64,000 bases of DNA from Acidobacteriota bacterium (GCA_003222635.1 QHWQ01000021.1:1-64000); one strand, 5' to 3'; numbered from the stretch's first letter, positions 30,890 to 40,285 are shown. The notes: generated by a model not told the origin, from the letters alone. A program made the numbers and translations.

Positions 30890-30954
30890 ATTGCGGACGT
30901 CCAGCCCCGGAGTAAGGGTAATGCTCGGTTTCGTTCGGTACTGCTTGCTGGAAC

Positions 30955-31237
30955 GTCCCTCGACGAGCAGGTGGACGTGATCGGGCATGAAGCAGTACGC
31001 CAGAACCGCAAACGAACAGTCGCGTGCGGCGCGCGAAATCTGCTCCAGCACAAGGGCGACGGCGTCGGCGGTGATGAAGACCGGCGAACGCTCAAACGTG
31101 CAGAACGTCAAGAAATATGCGTGGAAGCCGATGTAATCGAAGACGCGAAGATGCTGCGGCTGCCGCGGTCGCACGCCAGGGACGGCGCAATTCGCGTTCC
31201 ACGTGGCGTCCGGCTTTAGCCGGACGTCCGCCATCAT
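30955..31237 (-). pseudogene. REP-associated tyrosine transposase (RAYT), truncated
   Basis: The minus strand encodes MADVRLKPDATWN..., then RPRQPQHLRVFDYIGFHAYFLTFCTFERSPVF and VLAYCFMPDHVHLLVEG, the N-terminal part of the Y1/HUH transposase fold; HVHLL is the metal-binding HUH pair. After LLVEG the homology stops, so the catalytic tyrosine region and the rest of the protein are missing. The first codons are a REP palindrome (31205-31222), translated VRLKPDAT. RAYTs are thought to move or maintain REP elements. This copy must be inactive; it lies directly after the rearranged cyclophilin gene. Confidence 0.85.
31205..31226. repeat. REP palindrome at the RAYT start
   Basis: GGCGTCCGGCTTTAGCCGGAC followed by GTCCGCC. 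It has the same stem and loop as the copies in lpxB, ubiD and 16.1 kb, and lies at the 5' end of the truncated RAYT, as is usual for a REP-RAYT unit. Confidence 0.85.
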
Positions 31238-31268
31238 CTCGATCTACTATTCGGCCCGGAGGGCGGAT

Positions 31269-31778
31269 ATGAGAGGCATTCTGATCGGCGCGCTCGGCGC
31301 GACCGTCGTTGTCGTCGCGCTCATGGCGCAGGGCGGGAGCAACGCGAATCCGAAACCGACCTGCAACATGTGCCCGGGGACCTACATTCCACTGTCGGAG
31401 CTCGACGCCTATCGGCAGAAGGCGATCAAGGAGAACCTGGTCGATCAGCAGGTGCGCGACATCGACGGGACGGCGACGCTCAAGCTGGGGCCCGCCATCA
31501 CCAACATGGTGCGGCGGCCCGCCACGCAGGAAACCGTGCGCCTGTTCAACGGGCCGGGCAACAACGGCTCCGAGATCACCAACGGCAAGAGCTACAACCT
31601 CAAGCCGGGCGATGTCATCGTCATCCCGGCCGGCACAGGGCATCAGTTCACAAAAATCGACGACCACATTGACTATCTGATGGTGCGCATCGATCCTGAC
31701 AAGGTGACGCCACTCAGGGATGAAGCCGCATCCCAGCAGTATCTGAAGACCGGCAAACAGCCGGGGGCGTCCAACTAG
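31269..31778 (+). CDS. Exported cupin-domain protein
   Basis: The 169-residue product has a short signal peptide or anchor (ILIGALGATVVVVALMAQG) and a single cupin domain with KPGDVIVIPAGTGHQFTKID, where one metal-binding His is visible. A possible Cys pair, CNMC, follows the signal peptide. The ATG has GGAGGG upstream. The region before it contains only a REP element and no other gene. Function unknown; an 8-nt gap to the next M16 gene suggests co-transcription. Confidence 0.75.
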   Translation: MRGILIGALGATVVVVALMAQGGSNANPKPTCNMCPGTYIPLSELDAYRQKAIKENLVDQQVRDIDGTATLKLGPAITNMVRRPATQETVRLFNGPGNNGSEITNGKSYNLKPGDVIVIPAGTGHQFTKIDDHIDYLMVRIDPDKVTPLRDEAASQQYLKTGKQPGASN

Positions 31779-31786
31779 CACGCATC

Positions 31787-34510
31787 ATGAAGCTTTCTGT
31801 TCGCATCCGTCTGTCACTGCTGCTGGCCGCGCTGGCGGCGGCGGTCGCGTCCGCCGCCGCCCAGCAGTACGCCATCCCGCCGAATGTCGCCGCCGCGAAG
31901 CTCGAGGACGTCGTCCCCGTCGATCCGCAGATCACGGTCGGCCGGCTGCCGAACGGCCTGCGCTACTACATCCGCGCCAACCAGATCCCGCAGGCGCGCG
32001 CGGAGCTGCGGCTGGTCGTCAACGCGGGCTCGGTGCTCGAGGAAGAGGACCAGCGCGGTCTCGCGCACTTCGTCGAGCACATGTCGTTCAACGGCACGCT
32101 CCACTTCCCGGGGCTCGACGTCGTCAACTTCATGCAGTCGCTCGGCATGCGCTTCGGCGCGCACGTCAACGCGAACACGAGCTTCGACGAGACGGTCTAC
32201 GAGCTGCAGATCCCGACTGAGAATCCGGCGGTCATCGATCGCGCGCTCCTGGCGCTCGAGGACTGGGCGCACAACGTCACGTTCGACCCGACGGAGATCG
32301 AGAAGGAGCGCGGCGTCATCCTCGAGGAATGGCGTCAGGGGCTCGGCGCCGAGGAGCGGATCTCCAACAAGCAGTTCCCGCTGCTGCTGAAAGGGTCGCG
32401 CTATGCGGACCGGCTGCCGATCGGCACGCCGGACATCATTCGCAATGCGAATCCCGATCGGCTGCGCGAGTTCTACAAGGATTGGTATCGCCCGGATCTG
32501 ATGGGTGTGGTCGTCGTCGGCGACGTCAACAAGGCGATGGTCGAGAACCTGATCAGATCCCACTTCGCCGCGATTCCGACGGCGCTCGATCCGAAGCCGC
32601 GCCCGGTCTTCACCGTCCCCGATCGGCCGGGCACGGGCACCGTCTACACGACGATCACGGATCCGGAGGCGACGAGCACGCGCATCGACATTTCCGTGCG
32701 GATGCCTGCGCGCCGCTTCGTCACCATCGGCGACTACCGCCGCTCGATCGTCGAGCGGCTGTTCGGCGCGCTGCTCTCCGCGCGCCTCGGTGAAATCTCG
32801 AGTCAGCCGAACGCGCCGTTCCTGCGCGCGCAGACGGATCGCGGGTTGCTGGTCCGCACGGCCGAAGTGACGACGCTCGTCGCGCTGGTGCCGCCCAACG
32901 GCGTGGAGCGCGGGCTGACGTCGCTCTTCACCGAGGTCACTCGCGTCGCGCGCTTCGGCTTCACGCAGACCGAGGTCACTCGCGAGAAGCTGAACACGCA
33001 GCTGTATCTGGAACGCGCGATGGCCGAACGCGAGAAGAGCGACTCGGGCCCGCTCGCGGACGAATACGTCCGCAACTTCATTCACAACGAGCCGATTCCC
33101 GGCATCGTCTACGAGTACGGCCTGAGCCAGCGGTTCACGCCCGAGATCACGCTCGCGGAGGTCAACGCGCTCGCCAGGGACTGGGTGCCGGATCACGATC
33201 GTCTCGTCCTCGTCGCGGCGCCCGAAAAAGATCGCGCGCTGCTGCCGACCGAGGCGCGCATGGCCGCGGTCATCAAGGCGGTCACCGATGCACCGCTCAC
33301 CGCCTATGTCGACACCGTCAGCAACATGCCGCTCATGGCGATGAAGCCGGCGCCGGGAACGGTCGCGAAGGAAACGAAGAACGACGCGATCGGCGTCACG
33401 GAGTGGACGCTCGCGAACGGCGTGCGTGTGGTGCTGAAGCCGACCACCAACAAGCAGGACGAAGTCATTTTCCGCGCCGTGAGCCCCGGCGGCACGTCGC
33501 TGGTAAGCGACGCGGACTTCCTTCCCGCTGCCACCGCCGCGGATGTGATCGAGCAGGGCGGCCTCGGCACCTTCAACAGCACCAATCTCGCGAAGGTGCT
33601 CGCGGATCCGGTCGCGTTCGGCGTGCTGAAGGATCAGCTGAAGGTCGCGCTCGCCAATCAGCGATCGATGCCCGAGACGCTGTTCGACGAGACCCTCAGC
33701 GCCGCGCTCACGCAGAACCATCCACGGGCGCAGCCGCTGACGCCCGAGCGGCTCGACCAGATGAATCTCGAGAAGTCGCTTGCCTTCTACAAGGACCGCT
33801 TCGCCGACGCGAGCAACTTCACGTTCGTCTTCGTCGGCAGCTTCGACCTGCCGACGATGAAGCCGCTCGTGGAGCGGTATCTGGGCAGCCTGCCGTCACT
33901 GCGCCGCATGGAGACGGTGAAGGACGTCGGCATGCATCCGCCGGCGGAGGTCGTCAACAGGGAGGTGCGCGCCGGCATCGAGCCGCGCAGCCAGGTGTCG
34001 ATCGTCTTCAGCGGGCCGTTCCAGAACGACGAGCAGCATCGCGTCATCGCCAACGCCATGGCCGACACGCTGGGCGGCAACCTGCAGCGCACGCTGCGCG
34101 AGGACCTCGGCGGGACGTACGGCGTCAGCGTCGAACCGAATTACCAGAAGCGCCCGACGCAGGAGTACCGCATCGCCATCAACTTCGGGTGCGATCCGCA
34201 GCGCGTGAACGACCTGGTCGCCGCCGCGTTCCGTGTGATCGACACGTTCAAGGCGGTGGGCCCGAGCCAGAGCCAGGTGGCCGACGCGCGCCAGGGGCTG
34301 ACGCGCGACCTCGAGGTCAACAGCCGCGACAACCAGTACCTGCTGAACCGGCTGCTGTTCAAGTACGAGTACGGCGAGAACGTCGCGGACGTCTTCAACA
34401 TGCAGCCGTTCTACGAGCAGGTGACCACCGCCGCCATCCGCGACGCCGCGCGGATGTACCTGAACACCAACCGCTACGTGAAGGTCACGCTGATGCCGGT
34501 GACGAACTGA
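31787..34510 (+). CDS. Pitrilysin-type M16 metallopeptidase (907 aa)
   Basis: A two-half M16 peptidase with a signal peptide ending ...ASAAAQQ. The zinc motif HFVEH is at about residues 94-98, with the distal glutamate around ERGVILEEW. The second, catalytically silent half starts near 520 (VTEWTLANGVRVVLKPT) and includes the substrate-gripping region LREDLGGTYGVSVEP. Length and order resemble PqqL-type periplasmic peptidases, which can degrade imported siderophores, proteins or peptides. Substrate here is unknown. It is the third M16 gene of the window. Confidence 0.92.
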   Translation: MKLSVRIRLSLLLAALAAAVASAAAQQYAIPPNVAAAKLEDVVPVDPQITVGRLPNGLRYYIRANQIPQARAELRLVVNAGSVLEEEDQRGLAHFVEHMSFNGTLHFPGLDVVNFMQSLGMRFGAHVNANTSFDETVYELQIPTENPAVIDRALLALEDWAHNVTFDPTEIEKERGVILEEWRQGLGAEERISNKQFPLLLKGSRYADRLPIGTPDIIRNANPDRLREFYKDWYRPDLMGVVVVGDVNKAMVENLIRSHFAAIPTALDPKPRPVFTVPDRPGTGTVYTTITDPEATSTRIDISVRMPARRFVTIGDYRRSIVERLFGALLSARLGEISSQPNAPFLRAQTDRGLLVRTAEVTTLVALVPPNGVERGLTSLFTEVTRVARFGFTQTEVTREKLNTQLYLERAMAEREKSDSGPLADEYVRNFIHNEPIPGIVYEYGLSQRFTPEITLAEVNALARDWVPDHDRLVLVAAPEKDRALLPTEARMAAVIKAVTDAPLTAYVDTVSNMPLMAMKPAPGTVAKETKNDAIGVTEWTLANGVRVVLKPTTNKQDEVIFRAVSPGGTSLVSDADFLPAATAADVIEQGGLGTFNSTNLAKVLADPVAFGVLKDQLKVALANQRSMPETLFDETLSAALTQNHPRAQPLTPERLDQMNLEKSLAFYKDRFADASNFTFVFVGSFDLPTMKPLVERYLGSLPSLRRMETVKDVGMHPPAEVVNREVRAGIEPRSQVSIVFSGPFQNDEQHRVIANAMADTLGGNLQRTLREDLGGTYGVSVEPNYQKRPTQEYRIAINFGCDPQRVNDLVAAAFRVIDTFKAVGPSQSQVADARQGLTRDLEVNSRDNQYLLNRLLFKYEYGENVADVFNMQPFYEQVTTAAIRDAARMYLNTNRYVKVTLMPVTN

Positions 34511-34644
34511 TTTCGGAGGGTACGCAGAAATTCCACTATCGGGAGTGCACCGCTTCGTCCGAGACCGGTTCCGACACCGGTTCCCATTGACTCTCGCGAT
34601 CGACGATGGCATCGTCGTCGATGAGGTTGTGAGGAGCATGCTCG

Positions 34645-34986
34645 ATGGAGCGGCGGGGCGGCTTGGCCATGGCTGACGATCGGTTCGAGCTCCGGCTCAC
34701 GCAGGAGACGGGCGCGATACGACAGGAGATTGCGTCTCTCCGTGCGGACATGGCCACACGCACGGAGCTCGAGGCTGTCCGTCAGGAGATCAGCGCACTG
34801 CGTGAGAACGTCGCGACGCGCGCCGAGCTCGAAGCGACGCGCCAGGAAATGGCCGCTGGATTTGCGCGGCTCGAGCGCCAGATTGCGGAATCGCGCGTCG
34901 AATCGATCAAGTGGTCCTTTCTGTTCTGGACCGGCCAGTGCCTCACGATTATCGGGTTCCTGGTCGTTTTTCTCAGGAATCGATAG
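34645..34986 (+). CDS. Small coiled-coil protein with C-terminal membrane helix
   Basis: A 113-residue protein. Residues 14-85 form heptad-rich repeats (RQEIASLRADMATRTELEAVRQEISALRENVATRAELEATRQEM) in which an 18-residue or so unit is repeated; the C-terminal helix (WSFLFWTGQCLTIIGFLVVFL) should anchor it. This layout is seen in DUF1640/CCDC90-like and similar small membrane coiled coils. The ATG has GAGGAG at 34631-34636. Upstream (34511-34644) is a short gap with a CCGGTTCC direct repeat and a small CGACGATG palindrome; I see no gene in it. Confidence 0.7.
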   Translation: MERRGGLAMADDRFELRLTQETGAIRQEIASLRADMATRTELEAVRQEISALRENVATRAELEATRQEMAAGFARLERQIAESRVESIKWSFLFWTGQCLTIIGFLVVFLRNR

Positions 34987-34992
34987 CCGCTC

Positions 34993-35030
34993 TTGACAGG
35001 CGTCGGCGGCATATGTATCGTCTGTCGATA
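34993..35030 (+). promoter_or_regulatory. Promoter and TATCG/CGATA operator of the padR unit
   Basis: TTGACA at 34993-34998 and TATCGT at 35016-35021 have a 17-bp spacer. TATCG-TCTGT-CGATA (35016-35030) is an inverted repeat overlapping the -10 box, suitable for repression by the PadR dimer encoded next. Confidence 0.6.
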
Positions 35031-35048
35031 TAACGACGGGCGATTGAC

Positions 35049-35357
35049 GTGCTGACCCGCAACGAGTTCCACGTTCTCCTCGCGCTGCTTGATGGTCCGC
35101 GGCATGGCTACGGCATCATGCAGGACGTCAAGGAGCTGACCTCGGGCGAACTGAAGCTCGGCCCGGGCACTCTGTATACGGCCATCGCGCGACTCGAGCG
35201 CGCCGGGCTCATCGGCGAATGCGAGGCCGATGCCGACCGGCGCCGCTGCTACCGCATCACCAGAAAAGGGAAGTCCGCCGCGAGCGAGGAAGCCGAGCGC
35301 CTGCGGGCGCTCGTCCGGGCCGCGCGCAAAGGCGGGCTGCTGCCGAACGCGTCATGA
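35049..35357 (+). CDS. PadR family transcriptional regulator
   Basis: A 102-residue winged-helix regulator with the PadR signature: LLALLDGPRHGYGIMQDV, GTLYTAIARLERAGLIGE and the wing RRRCYRITRKGKSA. The short C-terminal helix is for dimerisation. PadR proteins mostly repress genes for membrane transport or detoxification. The GTG start overlaps nothing; the stop overlaps the next gene by ATGA. A TATCG...CGATA inverted repeat on the promoter suggests autoregulation. Confidence 0.92.
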   Translation: MLTRNEFHVLLALLDGPRHGYGIMQDVKELTSGELKLGPGTLYTAIARLERAGLIGECEADADRRRCYRITRKGKSAASEEAERLRALVRAARKGGLLPNAS

Positions 35358-36187
35358 GGCGCGACTGGCTCTGCTCGCTGCTGCTGCGTCTGTATCCGGC
35401 GCCATTCCGGAAGCAGTACGGGCAGGAGATCACCGACACCATTCGCGATCTTCGACGCGCCTCGTCGGCATCGACGCTTCGATTCTGGCTGTTCATCGGC
35501 GCCGACGCGTTCCGCGCCGCGATCGAGCAGCAGCGCGATGCGTGGAGGGGCCGCAGCCGCACCGCGATCAACTGGATCGCCGCCTGTACGCTCGGCGCCG
35601 CGGCATGGAAAGCGCTCGCCACCGCCCTGGCATGGCTGTTTGCGTATCTCTATCACCCCTACCTCGAAGGCACGGTGCTGAGTCCCTGGCTGTACGGCGC
35701 GACGCTCGGCGCCGGCCTCGGCATCGCGCAATGTCTCGTCGTCCGCCAGCTTCCACGTCCGGCATGGATGGTCGTGAGCGCGGCGTGTGCGGCCGTCGGC
35801 CTCGAGGTGGCGATGCGCAGCGGGTCATGGACGGGACCGATCGGGTTCGGAACGGTCATCGGGGTGACCGTGGCGTGTGGGCAATGGATGGTCCTGCGCG
35901 AGCGGTTTCACCGGGCGTCGTGGCTGGCCGCCGTCGGTGGGGCTGTGCTGTCGGTGGCGGCGATCTCGCTCGGTGTCGCAGCCAATCGCGCTCCGCTCGC
36001 CGTCAATGCGCTGAACCACTACGCGACCGCCGGGGATCGCGCGCCGATGGTCCCCGTGCAGATGCTCTATGCACCGATGGACTGGAGCGAGTGGATGTTC
36101 GGCGTCATCGCGATTGCGGTCTCCGGGCTCGTCGTTGGAGCGATTACCGCGAAACCTGTCGCGGCATTGTTGTCCGATGCGCGTTAA
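35354..36187 (+). CDS. Polytopic membrane protein of the PadR unit
   Basis: The ATG at 35354 overlaps the padR stop. The 277-residue product starts with [24 protein letters not shown], a segment found at the N-terminus of many acidobacterial MacB-like permeases and of small PadR-linked membrane proteins. Six hydrophobic segments follow. No ATPase accompanies it. It is probably controlled by the PadR protein. A function in envelope stress or export is inference from context. Confidence 0.7.
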   Translation: MRRDWLCSLLLRLYPAPFRKQYGQEITDTIRDLRRASSASTLRFWLFIGADAFRAAIEQQRDAWRGRSRTAINWIAACTLGAAAWKALATALAWLFAYLYHPYLEGTVLSPWLYGATLGAGLGIAQCLVVRQLPRPAWMVVSAACAAVGLEVAMRSGSWTGPIGFGTVIGVTVACGQWMVLRERFHRASWLAAVGGAVLSVAAISLGVAANRAPLAVNALNHYATAGDRAPMVPVQMLYAPMDWSEWMFGVIAIAVSGLVVGAITAKPVAALLSDAR

Positions 36188-37061
36188 ATCTTCCGAGACT
36201 ACGCCTCGTCATCTTTATCTCCGGCGCCGCGAGTTCGTCGCGATGTGTGCGGCGGCGGCCGCGTCGATCGGGATCGGCGTCGGCGCCTCCCAGCAGCGTC
36301 GCAGGCTGACGACGACGTCGAAGATGGTGACGACGGCCGACGCGCTCACGCCGTATGACGCCGTCACGCACTACAACAACTTCTACGAGTACGGCGAGGA
36401 CAAAGACGATCCGGCCCGTTATGCCAACGCCTTTACTGCCGCGCCGTGGACGGTCGAAGTGACCGGAGAATGCGCGAAGCCGGGCCGCTACGCGATCGAA
36501 GACATCCTGCGTCCGCATCCGCTCGAGGAGCGGGTGTATCGCATGCGCTGCGTCGAAGGGTGGTCGATGGTCGTTCCGTGGGTCGGCTTCCCGCTTCGTG
36601 ACCTCGTTCGCCGGTTGGAGCCGAATGGGAATGCACGATTCGTCGAGTTCACCACCGTTGTGCGGCCACAGGAGATGATCGGTCAGCGCCGCCGCTTCCC
36701 TGAGATTCTGTCGTGGCCCTACAAGGAAGGGCTGCGCATGGACGAAGCGATGCATCCGCTCACGCTGATGGCCGTCGGCCTCTACGGCGAGACACTGCCG
36801 AACCAGAACGGCGCGCCGCTGCGTCTCGTGGTGCCCTGGAAGTACGGCTTCAAGGGCATCAAGTCCATTGTCAGGATTTCATTCGCTCGCAACCAGCCGG
36901 CGACGACATGGCAGCAGGAGTGGCCCGAGGCGTACGGCTTCTACTCCAACGTCAATCCGGGCGTGGCGCATCCTCGCTTCAGCCAGGCGTACGAACGTCG
37001 TATCGGCGAGTTCCTCAGGTTCCGATTTGAAACCGCGATCGCGCGGCGCGTTCCGTCTTGA
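36177..37061 (+). CDS. msrP: Protein-methionine-sulfoxide reductase catalytic subunit MsrP
   Basis: MsrP (YedY) is a molybdopterin enzyme that repairs oxidised methionines of periplasmic proteins. The 294-residue product starts with a Tat signal ([20 protein letters not shown]) and carries YNNFYEYG, the Cys ligand of molybdenum in MRCVEGWSM, and [14 protein letters not shown]. The start at 36177 overlaps the previous gene by 11 nt; the track ORF begins earlier in frame. No full msrQ (heme partner) follows; only a short membrane ORF lies downstream. Confidence 0.94.
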   Translation: MRVKSSETTPRHLYLRRREFVAMCAAAAASIGIGVGASQQRRRLTTTSKMVTTADALTPYDAVTHYNNFYEYGEDKDDPARYANAFTAAPWTVEVTGECAKPGRYAIEDILRPHPLEERVYRMRCVEGWSMVVPWVGFPLRDLVRRLEPNGNARFVEFTTVVRPQEMIGQRRRFPEILSWPYKEGLRMDEAMHPLTLMAVGLYGETLPNQNGAPLRLVVPWKYGFKGIKSIVRISFARNQPATTWQQEWPEAYGFYSNVNPGVAHPRFSQAYERRIGEFLRFRFETAIARRVPS

Positions 37062-37127
37062 GTACCCGTTACACATTTGATTGCAGACGAGGCGCCGGCA
37101 CTTGGTCCAGAATGCATCGACCCTCAG

Positions 37128-37274
37128 ATGCGCAGCGCCATCTCGAACATCAACTGGAAACTGATCGCCTTCTGGGTGCTGCTCTGGTGGTTCGTCTATT
37201 CGGCGCCGACCGAAGGCTCGCTCACGCAGCTGCTGTCGAGCGCTGACGTGGCGAGCCAGGCCGACACCTTCTAG
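37128..37274 (+). CDS. Small membrane protein downstream of msrP (48 aa)
   Basis: MRSAISNINWKLIAFWVLLWWFVYSAPTEGSLTQLLSS... has one hydrophobic helix. The start could also be the TTG at 37077, 17 codons earlier. It lies where msrQ is often found, but it is too short and shows no heme histidines, so it is not called MsrQ. Support is limited to its position and hydrophobicity. Confidence 0.4.
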   Translation: MRSAISNINWKLIAFWVLLWWFVYSAPTEGSLTQLLSSADVASQADTF

Positions 37275-37284
37275 CGATGCCGCG

Positions 37285-38805
37285 TCATCGTCCGGTGCAG
37301 CGGTTCAGTGCGCCGACGACGGTGGTGAATCGGTCGCCATCGAACTCGGTCTGCGAATAGATTCCGAGCCAGACAAAGCGGGTACGCCCTGATCGCTGCG
37401 GCAGCGCTCCGCAGACGGTGAGCACGCCGCTGCGCAGCCTCGCGATGGAGCGGCTTCCACCCATGCTGACGTTGATCGTCGGCCAGCCTTTCGCCTGCTG
37501 GTGGCGCCAGTTGTTGAAGAACCCGATGTCGTACACGCCCGGCGTCTGCGAGTCGTAGAGCTCCGCGAAATAGGCGAGCACGCGTCCGCTCGGATTCAGG
37601 TCGCGCGCTCCGACACGCCTCCACGTTCCGCCATCCTCGGCCATGAACTCGTAGCCGTTCTGCCGTGCGGCGGCGTTCAGCCGTCCGAGATTCGGCCCGC
37701 TGTCGTCGTCACCGCGCAGGCACCGCGCGATCAGCGTCCGGTCATCATGCTGGCTGCTGGTGTCGTCGTACACCCACATTCGCGGCCGCGCGCTGCTCGC
37801 GCCCTTGATCGTGAAGTGACCGTTGGCGACGTTGCACGTGCGCCAGACGTTGTCGCGTTCGTTGGGCGGGTTCGGCTGGCTGCCCGCGATGTCGAGCGGC
37901 GGCTGCAGCGGCACCCAGCAGCCGTTGCGCCGCGGAGGACCGCTGTACCGGTCGAAGTCGATCGACTTCGCATAGGTGGCGAACATCACATGGATGCGCC
38001 TGCGGCACGGGGCCGCCGCCTGCAGTTGGCGTGTGCCGCCGTCGCCCGAGAGATCCGGGAACGCGAGCTGATCGATCTCGTCTCCGGTCAGCGCGCGCGA
38101 CCACCAGCCGATCTCATCGAGCATGCCCTGCAGCGGCCTCGTGGCGTCCTGTCCGGTGCAGGCACCTGATGCGGCAGTCAGTTCGGCGCCATTCGAGACA
38201 TTGGTCGGCTCCCCGCTCGTCGCGCTCGAATCGAGCGCGCCGTCGACGTAGGCGGAGACCACCGTGCCGCGGCGCACGACGGCGACGTGGTGAAACAGGC
38301 CATCGTTGAGCGCATCCACACTGAAGAACACCACGTAGTTGGTGGCCGAGGCATCCTGATCGAGCTCGGTGACGAGATGGCCATCCTGCAGGCGCAGGTT
38401 CCAGAAGTTCGAGTGATCGCAGATGGACCGCTTGGCAAAGAGATCGACAAGACCGGCCTGCGTGGTCTCCAACCAGAAGGCGAAGGTGAAGTCACCGCTG
38501 CCCACGTCGGCGGCGGCGCTGCCGAAGTTCACATGGGCGCCGCTGCCGTCGAAGCTGAATGCCTCGCCGGACTGCGTCGGCTCGAACGTGACGGTGCCAG
38601 CCAGCGTGCCGTTGTTGCCTCCCACCGCGTCATTGGCGTTGCCGTCAGCCGGCCAGTAGCTTTCGAGGCCGGCGGCCAGCGTGCCGTCCGGCGCGGATGC
38701 GACGACGCCGCGCGTGAACACGAACGCGGCGAGCACGGCTCCGCACAGAGCAATGAATGCGCACGACGATGTGATTCGGATAGGGGATGTGTGAACGGTC
38801 TTCAT
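37285..38805 (-). CDS. Secreted LamG (concanavalin-like) domain protein
   Basis: The 506-residue product has a signal segment (SCAFIALCGAVLAAFVFTRGVVASA) and an N-terminal LamG domain (about 45-245: LESYWPADGNANDAVGGNNGTL...GMLDEIGWWSRALTGDEI). The C-terminal half is a Trp/Arg-rich domain I do not recognise (RRRIHVMFATYAKSIDFDRYSG...). The Shine-Dalgarno GAGGG is buried in a GC-rich hairpin just before the ATG. The domain suggests glycan binding at or outside the cell surface. Confidence 0.82.
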   Translation of the reverse strand: MKTVHTSPIRITSSCAFIALCGAVLAAFVFTRGVVASAPDGTLAAGLESYWPADGNANDAVGGNNGTLAGTVTFEPTQSGEAFSFDGSGAHVNFGSAAADVGSGDFTFAFWLETTQAGLVDLFAKRSICDHSNFWNLRLQDGHLVTELDQDASATNYVVFFSVDALNDGLFHHVAVVRRGTVVSAYVDGALDSSATSGEPTNVSNGAELTAASGACTGQDATRPLQGMLDEIGWWSRALTGDEIDQLAFPDLSGDGGTRQLQAAAPCRRRIHVMFATYAKSIDFDRYSGPPRRNGCWVPLQPPLDIAGSQPNPPNERDNVWRTCNVANGHFTIKGASSARPRMWVYDDTSSQHDDRTLIARCLRGDDDSGPNLGRLNAAARQNGYEFMAEDGGTWRRVGARDLNPSGRVLAYFAELYDSQTPGVYDIGFFNNWRHQQAKGWPTINVSMGGSRSIARLRSGVLTVCGALPQRSGRTRFVWLGIYSQTEFDGDRFTTVVGALNRCTGR

Positions 38806-38808
38806 GCG

Positions 38809-38828
38809 GGGCCCTCTCGTGAGGGCCC
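38809..38828 (-). promoter_or_regulatory. Hairpin that hides the LamG gene's ribosome binding site
   Basis: GGGCCCTC-ACGA-GAGGGCCC (minus strand) ends 3 nt before the ATG. The 3' arm contains GAGGG, the only Shine-Dalgarno candidate, paired in an 8-bp GC stem. Confidence 0.6.
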
Positions 38829-38924
38829 AGTATCGAAGCGCGTCGGAACGCGTGTAAAGCTCGTCCGCCGGGATGTGACGCGCGTGTCAGGCCGTGCGCC
38901 TGCAGTCACACGTCGCGACAATCG

Positions 38925-39787
38925 TTACGACTGACCCTTCAGGTACTTCTTCAGCCTCTCGGTGCTGACCTCGGCGCCGTAGACGTTTAGCCGGGGTTCT
39001 GCTTCGAGTTCGACTGCGAGTCGGCGACCACCATGTGGTCGTTGCGATCGATGTAGATGCCGCTCGGCCGCCCGAACTGCTTCCACTGATCGAGGAACTT
39101 GCCGTCCTGATCGAAGATCTGGACGCGGCTGTTGCTGCGATCGGCGACGAAGATGCGGCCGCGCGAATCGATGGCGATGCTGTGCGGGGTGTCGAACTCG
39201 CCAGGTCCCGTGCCGCGCTTGCCCCACGCCTTGATGAACTTGCCGTCCTTCGAGAACTTCATGATGCGATTGACTGGCGTGTCGGCGATGTGGCCGTCGG
39301 CGACGAAGATGTCGCCGTTGGCCGCGATGGCGACGTCGCACGGGCCGCTGAACACGTCGGTGCCGCTGCCGGCGACACCGGCCTTGCCGAGCGACATCAG
39401 CAGCTTTCCGTCACGGTTGAACTTGAGGACCTGGTTGCCCTTGCCGTCTTTCACCTGCGCGTCGGTGACCCAGACGTTGCCGTCGCGGTCGATCGTCATG
39501 CCGTGCGCCTGCACGATCATGCCGGTGCCGAAGCTCGTCACGAGCTTGCCAGTTGGATCGAATCGCATCACGGGCGGATCCGATCGATGGAAGACCCACA
39601 TGTCGCCGTTGGCGGCAGGGTCGACGGAGATGACGCCGGCCCATTTGGCGCCGGCGGGCAGCTTCGCCCAGTTCGCGTCTTCGCGGTACGGATTCGGCGC
39701 GCTGCTCTGCGCGGCAATCGTGACGACAGCGATCACGAGGAGGGTCACGAGGCCGGCTGCGACTTTCACCACACGTGCATGTGCCAT
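38925..39787 (-). pseudogene. NHL-repeat beta-propeller protein, internal deletion and frameshift
   Basis: The ATG at 39787 has a good GGAGG. The product has a signal anchor (KVAAGLVTLLVIAVVTIAAQS) and NHL blades (GVISVDPAANGDMWVFHRSDPPVMRFD..., HSIAIDSRGRIFVADRSNSRVQIFDQDGKFL). It reaches VVADSQSNSKQNPG and then meets a stop; the usual C-terminus, NVYGAEVSTERLKKYLKGQS, is found in another frame ending at 38925. About 40 residues expected between are gone. These secreted propellers bind ligands or partners of unknown nature. Confidence 0.78.
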
Positions 39788-39828
39788 ACGGTCCTCCAGC
39801 AAATAGGACGCGATTGTAGCTCCGTTCG

Positions 39829-40146
39829 TCAGCGCGCGGCGGCGGCGAAGACCTGCCCGAACGCGTTGGCAAGCGTGACGGCCATCAGAATGCCGCCGAC
39901 GCCGATCGTGACCATCGCCACGAGTCTCTTCGCATCGAACCGCCCGGCGCGCAGCAGCGTGATTCCGACGATGAAATTGAAGCTGCCCCAGAGCACGTTG
40001 ATGATGGGCGAGGACATCCCTTGTCCGGGCGGCGACGCGAACGGGCTGGGAAACGGACGGCCGGAGATGCCGTTGGTGAAGTGCGGGACGGAATTGACCA
40101 GAAAGACGCCTGCGAAGAACAGCGCCAAGTAGTGATACCAGCGCAT
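39829..40146 (-). CDS. Small polytopic membrane protein (105 aa)
   Basis: MRWYHYLALFFAGVFLVNSVPHFTNGISGRPFPSPFASPPGQGMSSPIINVLWGSFNF... contains three to four hydrophobic segments. The motif NSVPHFTNGISG.PFPSPFA is striking and recurs in a known group of uncharacterised bacterial membrane proteins. The ATG has GGAGC upstream, so the track's longer start is not used. Function unknown. The preceding gap (40147-40285) holds no recognisable feature. Confidence 0.7.
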   Translation of the reverse strand: MRWYHYLALFFAGVFLVNSVPHFTNGISGRPFPSPFASPPGQGMSSPIINVLWGSFNFIVGITLLRAGRFDAKRLVAMVTIGVGGILMAVTLANAFGQVFAAAAR

Positions 40147-40285
40147 GTCGGCTCCTTGTTGCAAATGGATGGCGATAGCCTTGCTCAACTCGGTGCCCGT
40201 GTCCAGCGCCTTTCACTCATTCTTTCTGTACGCTCAGGCGACGAAGCCACGGAGAACACCAGCATGAAGGTTGCTGGACGAAGGC

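Noticed and set aside
34600-34620. CGACGATG palindrome as an operator
   Set aside because: Short, GC-rich and without a clear promoter or partner regulator; such palindromes are common by chance here.
37077-37274. Degraded msrQ after msrP
   Set aside because: Only one hydrophobic helix is present and no heme-binding histidines or MsrQ-like motifs can be seen.
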